From NCBI RefSeq assembly GCF_019880635.1, contig NZ_JAINVX010000001.1, positions 1,282,001-1,346,000 on the forward strand: 64,000 nt of DNA. Reading direction: 5' to 3'. This document shows positions 54,317 to 61,620 of the stretch, in pieces. Below the pieces are notes generated by a model that saw only the letters and a program-made list of their open reading frames with translations, did not search any database and was not told the DNA's origin. The position numbers and the translations under genes are program-made. The DNA is from Hanstruepera marina (GTDB lineage Bacteria > Bacteroidota > Bacteroidia > Flavobacteriales > Flavobacteriaceae). Positions within the stretch are counted from its first letter, which is position 1. Each line of letters begins with the position of its first letter.

Positions 54317-54937
54317 ATGGCGGAATTTATTAGAATTTACGAAGAAAACCCAAACCCAAAGGAAATTAAACGCGTTGTTGATGTTTTAAAAAGAGGAGGA
54401 CTAATAATCTATCCTACCGATACCGTATATGGTTTGGGTTGCGACATTACCAATACTAAAGCATTGGAAAAAATTGCGAGGATTAAAGGTGTGAAACTAG
54501 AGAAATCTAATTTTTCTTTTGTTTGTCATGATTTAAGTAATTTAAGCGATTATGTAAAACAGATAGATACGTCTACTTTTAAGATTCTAAAACGCGCCTT
54601 GCCAGGACCATATACCTTTATCCTTCCAGGAGCAAAAACGTTGCCATCGGTTTTTAAGAAGAAAAAAACTGTTGGTATTCGTGTGCCAAACAATCAGATT
54701 GCTTTAGAGATAGTTAAAGCGTTGGGTAATCCTATAATATCGTCTTCCATTCGTGATGAAGATGATGTTATTGAATATACAACAGACCCTGAACTTATTC
54801 TCGAAAAATGGGATAACCTTGTAGATTTGGTAATTGATGGTGGTTATGGAGATAACGTAGCATCTACTATTATTGATCTATCAGAGGATACTCCAACCAT
54901 CGTTCGAGAAGGAAAAGGAAGCCTTGAAATATTTTAA
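54317..54937 (+). CDS. L-threonylcarbamoyladenylate synthase
   Basis: A 206-residue YrdC/Sua5/YciO-type protein that makes threonylcarbamoyl-AMP from Thr, bicarbonate and ATP, for t6A modification of tRNA at position 37. The core reads RGGLIIYPTDTVYGLGCDI (about 27-45), ARIKGVKLEKSNFSFVC, LPGPYTFIL and VGIRVPNN, and ends with STIIDLSEDTPTIVREGKGSL. The C-terminal Sua5 extension domain is absent, so it is the short YrdC-like form. Confidence 0.93.
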   Translation: MAEFIRIYEENPNPKEIKRVVDVLKRGGLIIYPTDTVYGLGCDITNTKALEKIARIKGVKLEKSNFSFVCHDLSNLSDYVKQIDTSTFKILKRALPGPYTFILPGAKTLPSVFKKKKTVGIRVPNNQIALEIVKALGNPIISSSIRDEDDVIEYTTDPELILEKWDNLVDLVIDGGYGDNVASTIIDLSEDTPTIVREGKGSLEIF

Positions 54938-54942
54938 TAAGC

Positions 54943-55098
54943 TTAAGCCGACTTATTGAAGTTTCTATTTTTTTGATGTGTTTGGTCTAAAATAATAGAA
55001 TCTGCTTTAAAATAGCTTTCAGATTTAATGATGTTTAGCATCCAATCAAAATGATTTTTTGAGCGTCTTTCAAAATGGTAAGGTAAAACTTGTATCAT
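54943..55098 (-). CDS. Possible 51-residue protein
   Basis: A short frame, ATG at 55096-55098 to TAA at 54943-54945, encodes 51 residues beginning MIQVLPYHFERRSKNHFDWM. It has no signal peptide or membrane segment and the composition (basic, aromatic, no low-complexity runs) is protein-like. It converges on the threonylcarbamoyl synthase stop 5 bases away. Upstream AT-rich sequence has a possible but imperfect -7 region. It is not assigned to a family. A weak hairpin AATAAG/CTTATT at its 3' end could instead be a terminator. Confidence 0.45.
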   Translation of the reverse strand: MIQVLPYHFERRSKNHFDWMLNIIKSESYFKADSIILDQTHQKNRNFNKSA

Positions 55099-55312
55099 AG
55101 TCTTAATGTTTTAAAGTAGGGAACTATTTTTAGTTACAAGATTGATAAAATGTAAATTTGGTATATTCAAATTAACATTTAAAAATATATAAACCATTGA
55201 TTTTCTATGAATTGCAAATTATAATTGATAAACTAACAATTTTTACGTTTTTACCATAGATAAACGTCAAATATGTTGGGTGAATGGAATCGAGGCGTAA
55301 AAGAGAATAAAA
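55099..55312. other. Interval upstream of the small gene, no clear content
   Basis: About 210 bases of AT-rich sequence between the possible small gene and the terminator of the OmpA gene. I find no convincing promoter or reading frame here. Confidence 0.5.
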
Positions 55313-55340
55313 AAAGCCTAACAACTAATTGCTAGGCTTT
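55313..55340 (-). terminator. Terminator of the OmpA-family gene
   Basis: AAAGCCTA (55313-55320) pairs with TAGGCTTT (55333-55340). On the minus strand a T-run follows the stem (complement of the A-run at 55309-55315), 22 bases after the stop codon. Confidence 0.8.
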
Positions 55341-55361
55341 TGCGATATTACCCGATTAAAA

Positions 55362-56222
55362 CTAGTTAGAACCAGCTTCAAGGTTTTTCATTTCTTTTTC
55401 AATCATATCGTAGAATTCGTCAATTTTTGGTAAAATAACAATTCTTGTACGTCTGTTTGCAGCTCTACCTTCAGCAGTATCATTTGTGTCAATTGGCACA
55501 TATTGAGAGCGACCAGCAGCGATAAGCTTGCTAGAGTTAACACCTAAATCTTCAAGTACGCGAACAACAGATGTAGCACGTTTAACACTTAAATCCCAGT
55601 TATCCAACAATGGCGGTTTATTGTAAGGCACAGGATCTGTATGTGCTTCAACCATACATTCAAAATCAGGCTTGCTTTTTACAACTTTAGCAACTTTGCC
55701 TAAAACTTCTTTTGCACGTTCGTTTACAACATAGCTACCGCTCTTAAATAATAATTTGTCAGCAATAGAAATGAATACTACGCCTTTTTCAACATTTACT
55801 TCAATATCTGGGTCGTTAATACCAACTTCTTTTTTCAAGCTAGTTACCAATGCTAACATTACGCTGTCTTTTTTGTTAACAGCATCTTGTAAACGAGATA
55901 TCTTTAAATCTTTTTCTTTCATGCTTTCCAATGTTTTTTCGACATTTGAAGCACCTTTAGAGGTTAGCATGGTAAGATCTTTATTACTTTGTATCAAGTT
56001 TTCATTAGAATTTTTTAAGTCAGCAACACGCTCTTCTAAAGATTTAACACGTGCGTCAGCTGATGCTTTATCGGCCAAACAAGAATTTAATTTTACTGTT
56101 GCAGAATTTAGTAAATCTTGAGTTTCTTTTTGTTTTGCTTCTAATGCAGCGTATTCTTTTTTAGATACACATGATCCTAGAAGAAACATTGCAGATATAC
56201 CAAATAAGATTATTTTTTTCAT
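55362..56222 (-). CDS. OmpA-family lipoprotein with coiled coil
   Basis: A 286-residue lipoprotein (C18 in LLGSC). Residues about 22-125 form a long coiled coil (EYAALEAKQKETQDLL, RVKSLEERVADLKNSNENL). The C-terminal part (about 150-275) is an OmpA/MotB domain: KLLFKSGSYVVNERAKEVL, VEAHTDPVPY, WDLSVKRATSVVRVLEDLGV and EGRAANRRTRIVIL, which binds peptidoglycan. It should tether the outer membrane to the cell wall. A -7 element lies upstream at 56259-56266. Confidence 0.92.
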   Translation of the reverse strand: MKKIILFGISAMFLLGSCVSKKEYAALEAKQKETQDLLNSATVKLNSCLADKASADARVKSLEERVADLKNSNENLIQSNKDLTMLTSKGASNVEKTLESMKEKDLKISRLQDAVNKKDSVMLALVTSLKKEVGINDPDIEVNVEKGVVFISIADKLLFKSGSYVVNERAKEVLGKVAKVVKSKPDFECMVEAHTDPVPYNKPPLLDNWDLSVKRATSVVRVLEDLGVNSSKLIAAGRSQYVPIDTNDTAEGRAANRRTRIVILPKIDEFYDMIEKEMKNLEAGSN

Positions 56223-56258
56223 TTTGTAAATGTTTTTAGATGTTATTAATTAACATAC

Positions 56259-56266
56259 CAAAATTA
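56259..56266 (-). promoter_or_regulatory. -7 element before the OmpA gene
   Basis: Minus strand TAATTTTG matches TAnnTTTG, 36 bases upstream of the start codon; no -33 TTG at the usual spacing. Confidence 0.35.
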
Positions 56267-56326
56267 TGCAAAAGAATAATGCATAAATGAAATGTTAACA
56301 AAAATTTTAACACTATTTATAAACAA

Positions 56327-57307
56327 TTAAAAAGTCTTGGAATTTTTAACGTAATAACGCCACACAATTGACTGTGTTTTGAAGTAATTGCCCTTTTGTA
56401 ATAGCTGCTTTCTGGAATTTAATAATCTTGAAAGATTGGTGTAGAAACTCATATGGGCTTTTATAATGGCGAGAATGTGACCGAATTTTAATTCAAATAA
56501 AAATTTTATACCAGCAATACCGTCTAGAAGCAGGCGAGCAAGGATTAGGATAGGTAGGTTTCCTTTTGCGTTTTTTACTAATGTGAAAAGGCTGTTTCTA
56601 AAATTTAAAAAGGTTTTTTTTGGATTGGTGTTTTTTAGTGTGGCACCACCTAAATGATATATAGTAGAGTTTCCAATGTATTTTGTAATATAACCTTTGT
56701 TAAAAGCCCTCCAGCATAAATCTATTTCTTCCATATGGGCAAAAAACGATTCATCAAATCCATTTAGGTCATTAAAAACCTTCGTTCTTATAAAAAAACA
56801 AGCGCCAGAAGCCCAGAAAATTTCAACATTATCATTGTATTGACCAGAATCTTTTTCAATAGTATTGAATATGCGCCCTCTGCAATATGGGTATCCGTAT
56901 TGGTCAATAAACCCACCAGCAGCTCCTGCGTACTCAAATAAAGATTTGTTTTTGTAATCTAATATTTTGGGTTGTATAATGGCGGTTTCAGGATTGCTTT
57001 CAAATTCTTGAAATATGGGTTGTAACCAATTTTTCGTAACTTCAACATCACTATTTAATAAACAAAAGATATCTGCCTTAACATGTTTAAGGGCATCATT
57101 GTAGCCTTTAGCGTAGCCACCGTTTTCCGAGTTTTGAATGATTGATACAGTAGGATAATGATTTTTAATATATTCAACAGAATCATCTGTTGAAGCGTTA
57201 TCAGCAACATAGATATCAGCTTCATGAGAATGTAACACCACAGATGGTATAAACTTCTCTAGAAGTGTTTTTCCATTCCAATTTAATATAACTACAGCAA
57301 TTTTCAT
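56327..57307 (-). CDS. Glycosyltransferase family 2
   Basis: A 326-residue GT-A enzyme. It begins IAVVILNWNGKTLLEKFIPSV, has ADIYVADNASTDDSVEYI and the DxD-like LLNSDVEVTKNWL, then FWASGACFFIRTKVF and FDESFFAHMEEIDLCWRAFNKG (ED acidic catalytic motif). This resembles rhamnosyl- and N-acetylglucosaminyl-type GT2 enzymes of cell-surface polysaccharide synthesis. The acceptor is unknown. The start codon overlaps the TGA of the HsdR-N-like gene (ATGA), so the genes are translationally coupled. Confidence 0.88.
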   Translation of the reverse strand: MKIAVVILNWNGKTLLEKFIPSVVLHSHEADIYVADNASTDDSVEYIKNHYPTVSIIQNSENGGYAKGYNDALKHVKADIFCLLNSDVEVTKNWLQPIFQEFESNPETAIIQPKILDYKNKSLFEYAGAAGGFIDQYGYPYCRGRIFNTIEKDSGQYNDNVEIFWASGACFFIRTKVFNDLNGFDESFFAHMEEIDLCWRAFNKGYITKYIGNSTIYHLGGATLKNTNPKKTFLNFRNSLFTLVKNAKGNLPILILARLLLDGIAGIKFLFELKFGHILAIIKAHMSFYTNLSRLLNSRKQLLQKGNYFKTQSIVWRYYVKNSKTF

Positions 57308-57750
57308 AATGTGTAAGTTGGAATGTCTTTAAGAAAATTATAGCGCGATTGATTAAAATCCATTTGGCAATAATAATGATTTAATCCATTGGTAACCATT
57401 AAATAGTCTGCTTTTAACTGCAAATTATAACGTGCTATTTGGTCAAAAGTACTTTGGTCAATAGTAATTGATGGACTTTTACATTCAACCAATAAGTGAA
57501 TAGTACCATTGGTATTATACACAACAACATCGTATCGTTTTTTTAAGTTGTTAATTACCAATTCCTTCTCAACATTAATTAAGGATTTTGGGAAATTTTT
57601 ATGCGAAATTAAATAATGTACACAATTTTGCCGTACCCATTCCTCTGGTTGTAAAACCACAAATTTTTTCCGAATGATATCGAATATAGATACTTTATTT
57701 TCGCTATTTTTGAATCGAAACGAAAACTTTGGAAAATTGAGTTTTTGCAT
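57304..57750 (-). CDS. Stand-alone HsdR-N-like PD-(D/E)xK protein
   Basis: A 148-residue protein. The core is the HSDR_N-type nuclease fold: EEWVRQNCVHYLI, KRYDVVVYNTNG (D74), and LLVECKSPSI with E89 and K91, giving the D-x14-ExK catalytic pattern. It is known as a conserved short protein in Bacteroidota near holA, without any methyltransferase or specificity subunit, so it is probably not a restriction enzyme. It is divergent from holA. The promoter at 57771-57801 is strong. Confidence 0.85.
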   Translation of the reverse strand: MQKLNFPKFSFRFKNSENKVSIFDIIRKKFVVLQPEEWVRQNCVHYLISHKNFPKSLINVEKELVINNLKKRYDVVVYNTNGTIHLLVECKSPSITIDQSTFDQIARYNLQLKADYLMVTNGLNHYYCQMDFNQSRYNFLKDIPTYTL

Positions 57751-57770
57751 GAAACTATTCAGGATTTTTT

Positions 57771-57801
57771 CAAAGTTAATCTACAATAATCAATTACCAA
57801 A
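57771..57801 (-). promoter_or_regulatory. Promoter of the HsdR-N-like gene
   Basis: On the minus strand TTTG (57798-57801), a 19-base spacer and TAACTTTG (57771-57778) match the consensus exactly; start codon 20 bases downstream. Confidence 0.6.
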
Positions 57802-57846
57802 GGTTATTTTTTATAATAGCATATTTGAATTAAAGCCATAGCAATT

Positions 57847-58851
57847 TTGGACGATGTAAAACAGATAGTAAGCGACATAAAATCTGGCAAAATAAAGCCT
57901 ATTTATTTTTTAATGGGTGAAGAACCTTATTACATTGATAAGATTTCAGATTTTATTGAGGATACCGTTTTAAGCGAAGAGGAAAGAGGGTTTAATCAAA
58001 TGGTTTTATATGGTCGTGATGTTACCGTAGAAGATATTGTTGGTCACGCCAAGCGTTTTCCAATGATGGCAGAATATCAAGTTGTTATTGTTAAAGAAGC
58101 ACAAGATTTGTCGCGTAGCATTGAGAAACTGGTTACTTATGCCAAACAACCGCAGACCTCTACAATTTTGGTCTTTAATTATAAGTATAAAACGATCGAC
58201 AAGCGTAAGGGTTTATACAAAGAATTAAAGAAAACAGGTGTTGTTTTTGAAAGTAAGAAATTATATGATAATCAGGTTCCAGATTGGATTAGACGTGTGT
58301 TAGCTGGTCAGAATTATACCATTACCCCTAAAGCTGCTTTAATTTTAGTTGAGTTTTTAGGAACAGATTTAAGTAAAATAACCAATGAACTTAATAAGCT
58401 TAAAATAATTTTACCTGAAGGCACACAAATCACACCTGAACATATAGAAAAGAATATTGGAATCAGTAAGGATTACAATAATTTTGAGTTACGAAAAGCG
58501 TTAGGAGAACGAAATGCGGTTAAAGCTCATAAGATTATTAATTACTTTTCTGACAATCCCAAAGACAATAATATTATTGTAACCGTTTCGCTGCTATTTA
58601 ATTTCTATTCTCAACTGTTAAGACTGCATGGTTTGAATGATAAATCGCCACGAAGTGTGGCTTCGGCATTGCGCATTAATCCATATTTTGTAAATGAATA
58701 TCTTACAGCAGCTAGAAACTATCCCATGAAACGCGTTAGTCAAATAGTTGCAACTCTTCGAGATTTTGATGTAAAAAGTAAAGGTGTTGGTGCAAATGCA
58801 TTACCGCAACGTGATCTTTTGAAAGAATTAATTGTCAGAATATTAAACTAG
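57847..58851 (+). CDS. holA: DNA polymerase III delta subunit
   Basis: A 334-residue clamp-loader subunit. It begins DVKQIVSDIKSGKIKPIYFLMGEEPYYID (family start) and continues with HAKRFPMMAEYQVVIVKEAQ, ALILVEFLGTDLSKITNELNKL and the C-terminal FNFYSQLLRLHGLND, AARNYPMKRVSQIVATLRDFD. I use TTG (57847-57849) as the start codon because the family N-terminus begins there. It lies between the divergent HsdR-N-like gene and the convergent gene at 58854. Confidence 0.95.
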   Translation: MDDVKQIVSDIKSGKIKPIYFLMGEEPYYIDKISDFIEDTVLSEEERGFNQMVLYGRDVTVEDIVGHAKRFPMMAEYQVVIVKEAQDLSRSIEKLVTYAKQPQTSTILVFNYKYKTIDKRKGLYKELKKTGVVFESKKLYDNQVPDWIRRVLAGQNYTITPKAALILVEFLGTDLSKITNELNKLKIILPEGTQITPEHIEKNIGISKDYNNFELRKALGERNAVKAHKIINYFSDNPKDNNIIVTVSLLFNFYSQLLRLHGLNDKSPRSVASALRINPYFVNEYLTAARNYPMKRVSQIVATLRDFDVKSKGVGANALPQRDLLKELIVRILN

Positions 58852-58853
58852 TT

Positions 58854-59183
58854 TTATTTTGGTTTTAATGTCATGACGTAGTTATAGCTTTCTGTAAATA
58901 ATTCAGTCATTAAAACAGTATTGGTTAATAAACTATCTGGAATTAACACATAATCTTTCATTACAGCACCATAAGATTTGTATTCGGTTGTATTGTGTTT
59001 CGCTTTAAAGGCTTCTTGTGATGGTTTTGAAAGCCTAACTCCAATTTCACCAGCTTTATTCAATAAAGCAAACATGTAGCCGTTTGCCGAACAATAAATC
59101 ATAGACTTGCCCTTGCGTTCAAACTCTGGACAAGTTTCTACAATCGAGTCAAATAGTTGTAATTTATCGTTCCAGTTGGACAT
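58854..59183 (-). CDS. TfoX-N-like small protein
   Basis: A 109-residue protein with CPEFERKGKSMIYCSANGYMFALLNKAGEIGVRL and YGAVMKDYVLIPDSLL, resembling the N-terminal domain of TfoX/Sxy but standing alone. In Proteobacteria, TfoX regulates competence; the stand-alone bacterial domain has no established role. It is the last gene of the operon starting at 61540, and its stop is 2 bases from that of holA. Confidence 0.75.
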   Translation of the reverse strand: MSNWNDKLQLFDSIVETCPEFERKGKSMIYCSANGYMFALLNKAGEIGVRLSKPSQEAFKAKHNTTEYKSYGAVMKDYVLIPDSLLTNTVLMTELFTESYNYVMTLKPK

Positions 59184-59193
59184 TATAGTAATT

Positions 59194-59673
59194 TTATAAG
59201 GTTTTAAGTTCTTCTAAATGTTGATTATAGTCATATTGTAAATCTTCATGAAGCGTTGCAACAGTTTTTTGGATTGTAATAATTTGCCTGTTGTAAATAT
59301 TGCTTAATGTTACATTTTGTTTTATTGAAGGAGAAAATGATTTTAATCTTTCGCAAAAATGGAGTAGTAGCTCCACTTCGGTTTCTTTTTTAAGTGAATA
59401 TCTCGCATACTTTTTAATTGTTCTTAAAATCTTTCGGACACTTTTTTTGATATAAAAATAGCTTGCTCTATTAATGTTTTTAAATTGCTCATCAATTTCA
59501 GTTTTGATATTGTTTATGTAATCTTCTTCATTGTGTGATTCAAATAGCAGATAGGTAAGGAGTTCTTTGTTTTCTTTTTTAAATCGAGACAATCGCAAGC
59601 ACAATTGCATCAACTCATCGTGCGAACGATGTTGCAATTCTTTTTTTATGGTGGTTACAGATTCTGCTTTCAT
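59194..59673 (-). CDS. Conserved-looking helical protein of unknown function
   Basis: A 159-residue protein, mostly charged and predicted to be helical (IKKELQHRSHDELMQLCLRLSRFKK, KSVRKILRTIKKYARYSLKK). It has no signal peptide, membrane segment or motif that I recognise. Its ATG touches the stop of the DUF202 gene (TAAATG), so it is in the same operon. Function unknown. Confidence 0.7.
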   Translation of the reverse strand: MKAESVTTIKKELQHRSHDELMQLCLRLSRFKKENKELLTYLLFESHNEEDYINNIKTEIDEQFKNINRASYFYIKKSVRKILRTIKKYARYSLKKETEVELLLHFCERLKSFSPSIKQNVTLSNIYNRQIITIQKTVATLHEDLQYDYNQHLEELKTL

Positions 59674-59937
59674 TTAGTATTTGTAGTGTTTTCTAATGGT
59701 TCTTTTTACTCGAAAGAGTCTGTAAATACCAATGAAAAGTAAAATAGGAGAAATACAAATCAATATAACACCAAAAAATTTTAAGTCACTAAAAAACTCA
59801 ATTTTTAGTAAGGTAACTCCAGTTCCCAAAATCACGATAAAGGTTCTGAAATACGCTAAAAAAGTACGTTCGTTGGCTAGTTTGGTTCTTTCTATAGCTA
59901 ACCAATCTCTGGTAATTAATTTGTTTTCTTCATCCAT
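59674..59937 (-). CDS. DUF202 small membrane protein
   Basis: An 87-residue protein with the typical DUF202 N-terminus DWLAIERTKLANERTFLAYFRTF and two membrane segments (about 28-48 and 52-72). DUF202 proteins are small integral membrane proteins of unknown function. Sandwiched 1 base after the methyltransferase stop and directly before the helical protein. Confidence 0.85.
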   Translation of the reverse strand: MDEENKLITRDWLAIERTKLANERTFLAYFRTFIVILGTGVTLLKIEFFSDLKFFGVILICISPILLFIGIYRLFRVKRTIRKHYKY

Positions 59938-59938
59938 A

Positions 59939-61540
59939 TTACCCTTTCAAAAGATTAATGCTTACTGTTGCTAATTCGTTTTTTGGAAAAGTAGTATAAT
60001 AGTTTTCATCTGGAGTTAAACCAGCTTCTTTGGCAATTTTGTTAAACACATTGGTTTCTAAAATATATTGATCGCTATAACCATGTGTAGCATCATAAGC
60101 TGTTGCCGCTGTTTTTCCTATATTTTGGGCTGTAATTTTAGGGTTTAAGGTGTGCAGTTCAATAATTAACAAACCAAATTGCTCAACATATGGTTTCCAT
60201 TTATTTAAATGCTCCAACAGTGAATCTTCAACAGCATTGTTGGAAAGGCGTTTACCATTGGAAGCAAAAGCGCCCGATGATGTGCTAATTCTGTTAGATG
60301 GTGTTTTTGGAGCTTCCCAAACACGGTTGTGGTCTAAAAATGTGCGTACATTTAGGAGGTCGCGTAATTCAATGTTATAATCTTCTTTTAAATCCTTCGA
60401 GAGTAGATCTGGCCTACCAATATCACCCCAAATAACCTTTGCCCAAATATCGGCTTTGATTAAATTGGCTCGAGTGACTTTTAATGCAGCTTGGTTAAAA
60501 TCGGCCCCAACCAATAACAATGGATGTTCTTCTAGCATTTTGCCACGAATGGTTTGATGTTCAATAACATCAAAAATATGTTGAATAAACGCACCGTTAC
60601 CACAACCCATATCCAATATACCTTTGGGTTGCTCATCTATAGGTTTGTTGAAGAGTTTTTTGATAACCTCGTCAATCACTTTGAAGTATGTGGCATGAGC
60701 ACCACCGCTTCCCCAAACGTTCATTTCACGATCAACATGTTTTTCTGTCTCCGAGGGATCAGTGGTCTTTAGTATTAATGGATTGCCAAAAATAAGTTCA
60801 TCCAATTTTAAAAAAGTTGGTAAATACGAAACAGTAACACCATAAGCTGAAGCTCTTTTGGCAAAAAACAAACCTTTATCGGTAAATTGGTAGGTGTTTT
60901 TCTTTTTTGTAAACCACCCCAAGTATGCAAAGAAGTCTAGTATTCTTTTAAAACTCTCAGGATCTTTATGGTATTCTTCGGCTGTAAAAGAAGCTTCCAT
61001 GAAATATTTATGAAATAAACCATTTACACCTAACAAAACAATTATAGGTCCTACAATGCAGCCCTCAATATGTTTTAGTATTTGATACTCAACCGAATTT
61101 TCTTCAACATGTTCTAAATCAAACTGATTTTGATATTTTTTAAATATACGTTCCAGTACTATAAAGGCATCTGGACCAATACGTTCTTCGGGGAATTTTA
61201 CAGCATAGTTAAGCAACATTACGCCATCTTCATATAATGATGCTAGTTTAAATGCAATTTGACTTTGGTTGGTTGTTTCATAAGAAACCGTACTGGTTTC
61301 ATTGTTTAAGTGCTGTTCCAGCCAACCCTGTGAGCATAATATCCTTAATGCAACGTTGAGGTAACCTTCGTTTGCTTGAAACTTTGATGTGAGTTCATCC
61401 AGAGATGATTTTTTATTTTCTAATAAGTGCTTTAGAACATCTTTCTTATGCAAAGTGAATACTGTAGTAGCGGTTGCAATACCGTCCAAATGCCTAAAAA
61501 TTATACCTCGAAGTTGCTCTTTATCTGTTTTGGTTAGCAT
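59939..61540 (-). CDS. Large SAM-dependent methyltransferase, AprA-like
   Basis: A 533-residue protein. Residues about 20-95 resemble a winged-helix domain of class I methyltransferases, and the SAM motif ILDMGCGNGAF is near 300-310, followed by LLLVGADFNQAALKVT. The organisation, with a long N-terminal part (FKRILDFFAYLGWFTKKK, LGVNGLFHKYF) before the SAM domain, is like the AprA-MT2-type methyltransferases known from polyketide pathways, but no polyketide gene is nearby. The substrate is unknown. It heads a four-gene operon and is separated from the E1 gene by a terminator. Confidence 0.8.
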   Translation of the reverse strand: MLTKTDKEQLRGIIFRHLDGIATATTVFTLHKKDVLKHLLENKKSSLDELTSKFQANEGYLNVALRILCSQGWLEQHLNNETSTVSYETTNQSQIAFKLASLYEDGVMLLNYAVKFPEERIGPDAFIVLERIFKKYQNQFDLEHVEENSVEYQILKHIEGCIVGPIIVLLGVNGLFHKYFMEASFTAEEYHKDPESFKRILDFFAYLGWFTKKKNTYQFTDKGLFFAKRASAYGVTVSYLPTFLKLDELIFGNPLILKTTDPSETEKHVDREMNVWGSGGAHATYFKVIDEVIKKLFNKPIDEQPKGILDMGCGNGAFIQHIFDVIEHQTIRGKMLEEHPLLLVGADFNQAALKVTRANLIKADIWAKVIWGDIGRPDLLSKDLKEDYNIELRDLLNVRTFLDHNRVWEAPKTPSNRISTSSGAFASNGKRLSNNAVEDSLLEHLNKWKPYVEQFGLLIIELHTLNPKITAQNIGKTAATAYDATHGYSDQYILETNVFNKIAKEAGLTPDENYYTTFPKNELATVSINLLKG

Positions 61541-61569
61541 GAACTAAACGTTAGAATATAAATATAAAA

Positions 61570-61598
61570 AAACCTTTCAACATAAAGATGAAAGGTTT
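61570..61598 (-). terminator. Terminator of the E1 gene
   Basis: AAACCTTTCA (61570-61579) pairs with TGAAAGGTTT (61589-61598). On the minus strand the stem is followed by a T-run, 22 bases after the E1 stop. Confidence 0.85.
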
Positions 61599-61620
61599 TA
61601 AGTATCTATGAAACTTTAAG

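Noticed and set aside
54936-54957. Hairpin AATAAG/CTTATT after the threonylcarbamoyl synthase gene
   Set aside because: Only six pairs without a T-tract, too weak to call a terminator; it also overlaps the possible small gene.
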